Origin: Rhodocyclales bacterium
GTDB taxonomy: Bacteria; Pseudomonadota; Gammaproteobacteria; Burkholderiales; Rhodocyclaceae
Length of the DNA: 64,000 nucleotides
Assembly (NCBI GenBank): GCA_016214145.1
Contig: JACRPA010000005.1
Location: 186,001 to 250,000, forward strand
Direction: 5' to 3'
The position numbers and the translations under genes are program-made. The notes beneath the pieces are model-generated. The model did not search any database, was not told the DNA's origin, and saw only the letters and a program-made list of their open reading frames with translations. Each line of letters opens with the position of its first letter. Within the stretch, counting starts at the first letter, position 1. This document shows, piece by piece, positions 57,216-64,000 of the stretch.

Positions 57216-58412
57216 ATGGCAAACGCATTCATCCCCTACGGCAGCTACTGGTCCACCCCCTTCGCCAAGTGGCAGGGTTCGCTGGCCAACCTGAACAGCA
57301 TCCGGCTGGCCGCCGAAGTCGGCAGTCAGTTCCTTGACGCGAAGCGCATCCCCAGGGAGAAAATCAACCTCGGCATTCTCGGCATCACCAACCCGCAGCC
57401 GGGCAGCTTCTATGGCCTGCCCTGGCTCACCGGCCTGCTCGGCCTGGAAAATGTGCCGGGGCCGACCGTGCAGCAGGCCTGCGCTACCAGCGCGCGCGCG
57501 CTGCAGATGGCGGCGGCGGAAATCGCCCTGGGCGGCGCCGGCTGCGCCCTCGTCGTCTGCGCCGACCGCATGTCCAACGGCCCGGTCGTGTACTACCCGG
57601 ACGCCAGCGCGCCGGGCGGCAACGGCCTGACCGAGAAATGGACGCTGGACAATTTCGCCCGCGATCCCTACGCGAAGAACGCCATGATCGACACGGCGGA
57701 GAACGCCTCGGCGCGCCTGGGGATAGCCAGCGCCGAGCTGAACGAGGTGACGCTGGCGCGCTACGCCCAGTACCAGGCCGCGCTCGCCGACGACCGCGCC
57801 TTCCAGCGCCGCTACATGGTCGAGGCGCCGCTCTCCGACTCCGGCTTCCGCAAGCAGAGCGGCGCGCTCGCGGCGGACGAAGGCATCTTCGCGACCACCG
57901 CCGAGGGCCTGGCGAAACTCAAGCCGGTCAAGCCGAACGGCACCCACACCTTCGGCACGCAGACGCATCCGGCCGACGGCAATGCCGGCATGATCGTCAC
58001 CACGCGCGAACTGGCGCGCGAGTTGTCCGCCGATCCGGCCATCGAGATCGAACTGCTCGGCTTCGGCCAGGCGCGCGTCGACAAGGGCTACATGCCGCTG
58101 GCGCCGGCGCCCGCCGCGCAGGCGGCGCTGAAGCAGGCCGGCCTGTCCATCGAGGACGTCGATGCGGTGAAGACGCACAACCCCTTCGCCGCCAACGACA
58201 TCGCCTTCGCCCGCGAGACCGGATTCCCGCTGGAAAAGATGAACAACTACGGCTGCTCGCTGATCTGGGGCCATCCGCAGGGCCCCACCGGCCTGCGCTC
58301 GGTCATCGAGCTGATCGAGGAGCTGGCGCTGCGCGGCGGCGGCATCGGCCTGTTCACCGGCTGCGCCGCGGGGGATTCAGGGATGGCGGTAGTGCTGCGC
58401 GTCGGTCGCTGA
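57216..58412 (+). CDS. thiolase (acetyl-CoA acyltransferase)
   Basis: 398 residues from ATG 57216 (GGAAG upstream; ATG 57204 in frame is an alternative). Catalytic residues are apparent: nucleophile Cys89 in 'VQQACATSARAL', His321 in 'VKTHNPFAAND' and second Cys383 in 'FTGCAAGDSG'. It cleaves the 3-oxoacyl-CoA made by the preceding enzyme. Length and motifs are normal. The three genes 53096-58412 form one catabolic unit. Confidence 0.88.
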   Translation: MANAFIPYGSYWSTPFAKWQGSLANLNSIRLAAEVGSQFLDAKRIPREKINLGILGITNPQPGSFYGLPWLTGLLGLENVPGPTVQQACATSARALQMAAAEIALGGAGCALVVCADRMSNGPVVYYPDASAPGGNGLTEKWTLDNFARDPYAKNAMIDTAENASARLGIASAELNEVTLARYAQYQAALADDRAFQRRYMVEAPLSDSGFRKQSGALAADEGIFATTAEGLAKLKPVKPNGTHTFGTQTHPADGNAGMIVTTRELARELSADPAIEIELLGFGQARVDKGYMPLAPAPAAQAALKQAGLSIEDVDAVKTHNPFAANDIAFARETGFPLEKMNNYGCSLIWGHPQGPTGLRSVIELIEELALRGGGIGLFTGCAAGDSGMAVVLRVGR

Positions 58413-58461
58413 GCGCCCCCGCGGGGGGCGGCGAACGCAGCGAGCGAGGGGGCCGTTCCTC

Positions 58462-59778
58462 TCAGGCGTGGACGAAATCGCGCTTAAGGTTCAGCGTCTC
58501 CATGAAGGAATCGACGCGGTTCTGCGCGCGCACCATGTCGAACTCGCGCTCGTCGCCCATATTGCCCTCGTAGGTCATCACCGGAATGCCCGCGGCGGCC
58601 AGGCCGAGGCGGTTCTCCATGATGCCCATCGAGAGGCCCTCGCAGCCGCGGTTCATGTGGATCATGACGCCGTCGACGCCCCAGTGCTTGACGATGTACT
58701 TCATCATCTCGGTCTTCAGCGAGGGGTCGAAGAAGTGCTGCCACAGCGGCTTCGACAGGTTCCAGTCGGCGTAGAGGCGCAGCGCCGTGTCGCGGTCGTT
58801 GATCTCGATGCCCTTCTTCCACGGCAGGGTGCGCGGCATCCAGCTGCCGTCCGCGCGCGTCTCCCAGGTGCCTTCCAGGCCGAAGGTGTACAGCGAACCG
58901 ATGGACACCGCGCCGAATTCCTCCAGGTAGCGGAAGATCTTCAGGAAGGCCCAGGGCGGCTGCGTGTCGGACATGACGCGGCAGCGCTCGTTGGGCACGG
59001 CGGCGATGCCGCGGGCGACGCGGTCCTTCACCTCGTCGAGCAGCTCCTGATAGAAGTCGGCGCACCACTGCGAGGACTTGTGCAGCACCGCCAGGACGTA
59101 GAGCGAATACATGGTCTTCTCGTCGAGCGGCGCCGGCTTGTTCTGGTTGAGCAGGCAGATTTCCGCCCACAGCGAGGTGGCGCGCATCTCGTTCTTCACG
59201 GCGCGGATCAGCCGCTCGTCGTCGCATTGGCGCCCGGTCACCTTTTCGACGAACTCGATCGATTCGTGCAACTGGCTGGTGACGTAGTTCAGGCGGCTTT
59301 CGTCAATGTCCTTGTAGGCGCCGATGCTGACATCGACGTAAAAATCCGGCACGCCCTCGAACTTCGACGCATGCTGGTACCACTTGGCGTGCGAGCAGCA
59401 GATCTGCGTCTGGAAGTTGAAGTCGGGCTTGGGGAACTCGCCGCCGTAAAGGTACTTGTTGAGGTGCATGCCGCCCCAGTAGAGCCGCATGTAGGCGCAC
59501 AGGTCGCGGGCGAAGCCGGCGGCCTCGGCGGCGTCGAGGCATTCCTTGGCGAACTTGCGGTCGAAGGCGATGCTGGCGCCGTAGGGCTCGCCGGTGAGCG
59601 GATGCACGTCGTCGCCGAAGGCGGTCGGTATGGCGTCGAAGGACCAGCCCGCCGCGCCCCAGCGGATGCCGCCGTTTTCCTTGGCGCGGGCGTAGTTGAT
59701 GTAGTACTGCTCGCGCAGCTCCTTGGCCTTCTTCCAGCACTTGAGCTGCTCGGTCGGGTATTTGGCTTTGGCGCTCAT
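58462..59778 (-). CDS. benzoyl-CoA reductase-type subunit (BzdO/BadE-like), orphan
   Basis: 438 residues of the HgdB/BcrB/BzdO fold: '[18 protein letters not shown]', '[13 protein letters not shown]', '[14 protein letters not shown]', '[30 protein letters not shown]' and '[20 protein letters not shown]', with cysteines able to hold an active-site [4Fe-4S] cluster. In ATP-dependent benzoyl-CoA reductases this subunit pairs with a BzdN-type subunit and an ATPase pair (P/Q); none of those is nearby. It may serve a reductase encoded elsewhere, or a distinct 2-hydroxyacyl-CoA dehydratase-like reaction. A TetR-type operator precedes it at 59812. Confidence 0.82.
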   Translation of the reverse strand: MSAKAKYPTEQLKCWKKAKELREQYYINYARAKENGGIRWGAAGWSFDAIPTAFGDDVHPLTGEPYGASIAFDRKFAKECLDAAEAAGFARDLCAYMRLYWGGMHLNKYLYGGEFPKPDFNFQTQICCSHAKWYQHASKFEGVPDFYVDVSIGAYKDIDESRLNYVTSQLHESIEFVEKVTGRQCDDERLIRAVKNEMRATSLWAEICLLNQNKPAPLDEKTMYSLYVLAVLHKSSQWCADFYQELLDEVKDRVARGIAAVPNERCRVMSDTQPPWAFLKIFRYLEEFGAVSIGSLYTFGLEGTWETRADGSWMPRTLPWKKGIEINDRDTALRLYADWNLSKPLWQHFFDPSLKTEMMKYIVKHWGVDGVMIHMNRGCEGLSMGIMENRLGLAAAGIPVMTYEGNMGDEREFDMVRAQNRVDSFMETLNLKRDFVHA

Positions 59779-59811
59779 GGGAGTTTCCTTTCCAGATCAA
59801 GCGGGATGTAT

Positions 59812-59831
59812 ATGAATGAACGATCATTCAT
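59812..59831. promoter_or_regulatory. ATGAATGA-N4-TCATTCAT operator 1
   Basis: Perfect 8-base arms upstream of the BzdO-like gene. Same layout as the two sites in the 62.7 kb divergent region; resembles FadR/TetR-type acyl-CoA-responsive operators. Confidence 0.75.
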
Positions 59832-59871
59832 GTTGGGAGGCGATGAAGGGGCGCGGACGGGCATGCGGCAC

Positions 59872-61044
<1,173 letters not shown>

Positions 61045-61072
61045 GATGTCCTCACGCAAATGGAAGCCTGCG

Positions 61073-62647
61073 TCATGATGCCGGATTCCGGAGAATCTCG
61101 CGCAGGCGGAACCGCTGCATCTTGCCCGTGGCGGTGCGCGGCAGTTCGGCGACGAAGCGTATGGTGCGCGGGCACTTGTAGATCGACAGCGTCGATTTGA
61201 AGGTCTGCAGCAGGACGTCGGTCAGCGCCTGCGTATCGGCCTCCGCGTCGCGCGCGATGGCGAAGAGCGCGATGCGCGTCAGGCCGTCCTCGTTGGGAAA
61301 GCCGACCACCGCGGCCTCCGCCACGCCGGGCACGGTCAGGGCGCAGGCCTCGATCTCGGCCGGGCTGACCCACTGGCCGGAAATCTTCAGCATGTCGTCG
61401 GCCCGCCCCATGTGGTACCAGTACCCCTCGGCGTCGAAGCGGAACATGTCGCCGGGGTAGTACCAGCCGTCGCGCAGCGTTCGTGCCGACAGCTCGGGCT
61501 GTTGCCAGTAGCCGACGAACTGGCACGACGTGCGGATGGCGATCTGTCCGGGCGTTTCCGGCTCGGTAATGTCGCGGCCGTCCTCGTCCACCAGGCGCAC
61601 CTCCGCCCAGGGCACGCGCTTGCCCGAGGCGCCGCCGCGGGAGGCGTCGGGCGGATTGACGAGGAACAGGAATACCGTTTCGGAGGCGCCGACGCAGTCC
61701 AGTATGGGCTTGCCGCACAGCTCCAGCCAGTCGTCGTAGAGCGACTCGGGCAGTTTCTCGCCGGCCGAGACGAAGTGCCGTATGGCGCGGAAGGCCGGTC
61801 GGACGGGCGCTCCCTCCCGCAGCAGGTTTCTGTACATGACCGGCGTGCTGAACAACACGGTAGGCCGGTGGCGTTCGACGGTGGAGATGATCAGGCCGGG
61901 CTCCGGCCAGGCTGGCGACAGGATGATCGTGGCGCCGCACTGCAGGCCACCCATGAGCGAATGGCCGAGGGCGAAGCCGAAGAAAATCTTCGAGGTGGTG
62001 AAGACGCGATCGCCCGGGCGCACGCCCAGGTACAGCCGCTCAAGATGGTCCGCCACGAGCACGCTGCGGTGGGGGTGCATCACCGCCTTGGGCTTGCCCG
62101 TGGTGCCCGAGGAATACAGCCAGAAGCCGACTTCCTCCGGATCCATGCTGACGGATTCCAGCCGATCGGACTGGCCGGCGAGGAAATCCCCCAGCGCCAA
62201 ATGGGAAAACGGCGCCGCGCCGCCGACAACGACGACCAGCGGCGGCTTGTCGAGGCCCGCCGCCGCGGACTCATACAGATCGAGGAAATGCGCATCGACG
62301 AAAATCACCCGGCATGCGCTGTCCTGGATGACATAGAGCAGGTCGCGCGGCGCCAGCCGCACGTTGAGCGCGACGGCGACTGCGCCGATGCGCAGCGTGC
62401 CGAGGTAGGCGGCCACCAGTTCGGGCGAATCGTCCATCAGGAACAGCACGCGCTCCCCGCGCGCGACGCCGCGCGCGTGCAACGCGTTGCCGTAGCGGTT
62501 AACCTCCGCGTTCAACTCCGCGAAGCTGACCGACCGGTTGTCGCACAGTATGGCGGCCTGCGCCCCCAGCCCCTGCGCGAGCGGGCGGCCGATGATCTCG
62601 TCCGCCGCATTCATCGTGGCCATCGTCACCCCGTCCTCAAAGTTCAT
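61073..62647 (-). CDS. benzoate/aryl-CoA ligase-family AMP-forming enzyme
   Basis: 524 residues from ATG 62647; an ATG nine codons in also has a purine-rich site. ANL motifs: '[20 protein letters not shown]', '[12 protein letters not shown]', '[40 protein letters not shown]', and catalytic Lys region '[16 protein letters not shown]'. The '[16 protein letters not shown]' and 'SIYKCPR' forms are those of benzoate-CoA ligases. It activates the carboxylic acid entering the pathway. Divergent from the SDR gene with operators overlapping both promoters. Confidence 0.86.
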   Translation of the reverse strand: MNFEDGVTMATMNAADEIIGRPLAQGLGAQAAILCDNRSVSFAELNAEVNRYGNALHARGVARGERVLFLMDDSPELVAAYLGTLRIGAVAVALNVRLAPRDLLYVIQDSACRVIFVDAHFLDLYESAAAGLDKPPLVVVVGGAAPFSHLALGDFLAGQSDRLESVSMDPEEVGFWLYSSGTTGKPKAVMHPHRSVLVADHLERLYLGVRPGDRVFTTSKIFFGFALGHSLMGGLQCGATIILSPAWPEPGLIISTVERHRPTVLFSTPVMYRNLLREGAPVRPAFRAIRHFVSAGEKLPESLYDDWLELCGKPILDCVGASETVFLFLVNPPDASRGGASGKRVPWAEVRLVDEDGRDITEPETPGQIAIRTSCQFVGYWQQPELSARTLRDGWYYPGDMFRFDAEGYWYHMGRADDMLKISGQWVSPAEIEACALTVPGVAEAAVVGFPNEDGLTRIALFAIARDAEADTQALTDVLLQTFKSTLSIYKCPRTIRFVAELPRTATGKMQRFRLREILRNPAS

Positions 62648-62702
62648 GATTTCCCGTTTTAGCCTGCGTGCCGGGACCCCCTGACCCACCCGGCAATGGC
62701 GG

Positions 62703-62720
62703 TGATTGAACACTCATTCA
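62703..62720. promoter_or_regulatory. TGATTGA-N4-TCATTCA operator 2 at the ligase promoter
   Basis: It overlaps the predicted -10 (TTCAAT) of a minus-strand promoter whose -35 is TTGACA (complement of 62728-62733), an arrangement suited to repression. Confidence 0.65.
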
Positions 62721-62770
62721 TTTTGCTTGTCAAGCCATCATCCATGCCTTTCGGGAGTTGACACCCATAA

Positions 62771-62790
62771 CTGAATGAGCAATCATTCAT
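62771..62790. promoter_or_regulatory. CTGAATGA-N4-TCATTCAT operator 3 at the SDR promoter
   Basis: It overlaps the -10 region (AATCAT) of a plus-strand promoter with TTGACA at 62758-62763 and 17-base spacing. Confidence 0.7.
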
Positions 62791-62879
62791 GCAACGGACG
62801 CGTTGCCGCGGCGACGTCCGGCGCGGCTTGCCTGCATGCATTCCGCGACATATTCGCGAGGACCGGAGGTGGGAAAATC

Positions 62880-63626
62880 ATGCAATTGAAGGACAAGACC
62901 GCAGTGATCACGGGCGCCGCATCGGGCATCGGGCGGGCCACGGCCGAGACGCTGGCGGCAGCCGGCGCCTTCGTGCTGCTGGGCGACATCGACGAGCAGA
63001 AGGGCGGCGAGGCCGCCGCCGCCCTGCGCGAGCAGGGGCGCGGCGCGGAGTTCGTCCGCCTCGACGTCACCGACCTGGAGTCGATCGCCGCCTTCAAGCA
63101 GCGCGCCTACGAGCTGCGCGGCCACGTGGATGTGGTCGCCAACGTGGCCGGCTGGGGCAAGATCCAGCCCTTCATGGAGAACACGCCGGAATTCTGGCGC
63201 AAGGTGGTCGACCTGAACCTGCTCGGGCCGGTGGCGGTCTCGCACGCCTTCCTCGACAGGATGATCGAGCGCGGCAGCGGCAAGATCGTCGTCGTGGCCA
63301 GCGACGCCGGCCGCGTCGGCAGCATGGGCGAGACCGTCTATTCCGGCGCCAAGGGCGGCGCCATCGCCTTCACCAAGTCGCTGGCGCGGGAAGTCGCCCG
63401 CTACAGCATCAATGTGAATTGCGTCTGCCCGGGCCCGACCGATACGCCGCTCCTGCGCGCCGTGCCGGAAAAGCACCAGGAAGCCTTCGTCAAGGCGACG
63501 CCGATGCGCCGCCTGGCCAAGCCCTCGGAGATCGCCGACGCCGTGCTGTTCTTCGCCAGCGACCGGGCCCGCTTCGTCACCGGCCAGGTGCTCAGCGTGA
63601 GCGGCGGGCTGACGCTGGCGGGTTGA
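62880..63626 (+). CDS. short-chain dehydrogenase/reductase (BadH-like)
   Basis: 248 residues from ATG 62880 behind GGAGG (62865). NAD(P) motif '[17 protein letters not shown]', 'NVAGWG', and catalytic Tyr/Lys in 'YSGAKGG', with Ser/Asp region '[10 protein letters not shown]'. The acidic residue after strand two ('LLGDID') suggests NAD preference. It resembles 2-hydroxycyclohexanecarboxyl-CoA dehydrogenases and other beta-hydroxyacyl-CoA dehydrogenases of anaerobic alicyclic and aromatic pathways. Reads into the enoyl-CoA hydratase gene. Confidence 0.85.
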   Translation: MQLKDKTAVITGAASGIGRATAETLAAAGAFVLLGDIDEQKGGEAAAALREQGRGAEFVRLDVTDLESIAAFKQRAYELRGHVDVVANVAGWGKIQPFMENTPEFWRKVVDLNLLGPVAVSHAFLDRMIERGSGKIVVVASDAGRVGSMGETVYSGAKGGAIAFTKSLAREVARYSINVNCVCPGPTDTPLLRAVPEKHQEAFVKATPMRRLAKPSEIADAVLFFASDRARFVTGQVLSVSGGLTLAG

Positions 63627-63679
63627 TCGACTCATCTCGCAGGCGCGCGTGCGCCTGCCCCACGACCAAGGAGAAACGA

Positions 63680-64000
63680 ATGTACAAGCTGAAAGCCGCC
63701 GAGTGGCGCCCAGAGCACTTCAAGCTGGAGGTCGCCGACCGCGTCGCCACCATCACGCTGAACCGTCCGGAACGGAAGAACCCCCTGACGTTCGAGAGCT
63801 ACGCCGAACTGCGCGACACCTTCCACCGCTTCCAGTACGCCGAGGACGTGCGCGCCGTGGTCATCACCGGGGCGGGCGGCAACTTCTGTTCGGGCGGCGA
63901 CGTGCACGAGATCATCGGGCCGCTGACCAAGATGAGCATGAACGACCTGCTGGCGTTCACCCGCATGACCGGCAACCTGGTCAAGGAAATGCGCACCTGC
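63680..64000 (+). CDS. enoyl-CoA hydratase/isomerase family protein (3' partial)
   Basis: The first 107 residues are present; the gene continues beyond the window. The crotonase start '[31 protein letters not shown]' and the oxyanion-hole segment '[17 protein letters not shown]' are clear. A good ribosome site (AAGGAGA) precedes ATG 63680. Follows the SDR in the same operon and would act on the unsaturated CoA ester. Confidence 0.9.
   Translation, partial: MYKLKAAEWRPEHFKLEVADRVATITLNRPERKNPLTFESYAELRDTFHRFQYAEDVRAVVITGAGGNFCSGGDVHEIIGPLTKMSMNDLLAFTRMTGNLVKEMRTC

Noticed and set aside
58414-58430. CGCCCCC/GGGGGCG hairpin as a terminator between the convergent thiolase and BzdO-like genes
   Set aside because: A stem is present but there is no T tract on either strand, so terminator function cannot be claimed.

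Overview
The window is GC-rich, densely packed DNA with many ATGA start/stop overlaps. It looks like a betaproteobacterium of the Rhodocyclaceae/Azoarcus-Sterolibacterium type. That is an inference from the gene content: ethylbenzene-dehydrogenase-like molybdoenzymes, many c-type cytochromes, a benzoyl-CoA-reductase-type subunit and CoA-ester beta-oxidation genes. No rRNA, tRNA, IS element or CRISPR array was seen.

Layout. (1) 1-7.4 kb: the end of a membrane c-cytochrome operon, a diheme cytochrome fused to an ethylbenzene-dehydrogenase-gamma-like domain, a SCO protein, a UspA protein and a radical SAM protein that both carry a C-terminal PCP_red-like module, and a Crp/Fnr regulator. (2) 7.5-11.2 kb: a YyaL-type protein with a DsbD-alpha-like tail, converging on a HemG/HemY-type protoporphyrinogen oxidase. 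(3) 11.4-17.8 kb: a sigma54-promoter-led operon (cupredoxin, two diheme peroxidases, Rieske protein, AioA-like molybdoenzyme) matching the gene set of dissimilatory iodate reductase (IdrP1/P2/B/A). (4) 17.8-19.3 kb: an ArsR-rhodanese regulator and an ArsM-like methyltransferase with an in-frame TGA at an expected Cys position followed by a SECIS-like hairpin, a strong selenoprotein candidate. (5) 19.6-26.8 kb: a sulfur-flavoured set (DsrE-like, rhodanese, TlpA) joined to a type II DMSO-reductase-family enzyme whose gamma subunit is fused to cytochrome c. (6) 27.3-41.0 kb: a periplasmic PhnD-type sensor, histidine kinase and sigma54 activator, divergent from a Cys-type molybdoenzyme, FeS subunit, polyferredoxin, TorD chaperone, triheme cytochrome, outer-membrane barrel, FecR-PKD protein and tetraheme cytochrome. 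I know no exact named counterpart for this cluster. (7) 41.1-46.1 kb: a complete A-B-D-C type II operon of the ethylbenzene/steroid-C25 dehydrogenase type. (8) 46.2-51.0 kb: DsrE, glutamine amidotransferase, TlpA, a sulfhydrylase and a sulfide:quinone-reductase-like protein. (9) 51-64 kb: TetR regulator, substrate-binding protein, two acyl/aryl-CoA ligases, FadB-like protein, thiolase, BzdO-like protein, acyl-CoA dehydrogenase, SDR and enoyl-CoA hydratase, consistent with anaerobic degradation of an aromatic, alicyclic or steroid compound.

How it fits together. The window pairs oxygen-independent C-H hydroxylation and CoA-ester catabolism with several alternative respiratory molybdoenzymes, and with sulfur and arsenic/selenium handling. 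Regulation visible in the DNA includes two sigma54 promoters, repeated GTTAC-N6-GTAAC boxes, a perfect FNR box, two copies of a TATTC/GAATA sulfur-type operator, and three ATGAATGA/TCATTCAT operators.

The most unusual DNA-level signal is a dispersed 27-base element, AAAGTCAG-N10-ACGGCG with conserved flanks. It occurs eleven times in both orientations (two copies degenerate) and almost always lies inside unrelated genes. Assignments rest on reading motifs and recalled family features; no database search was run.
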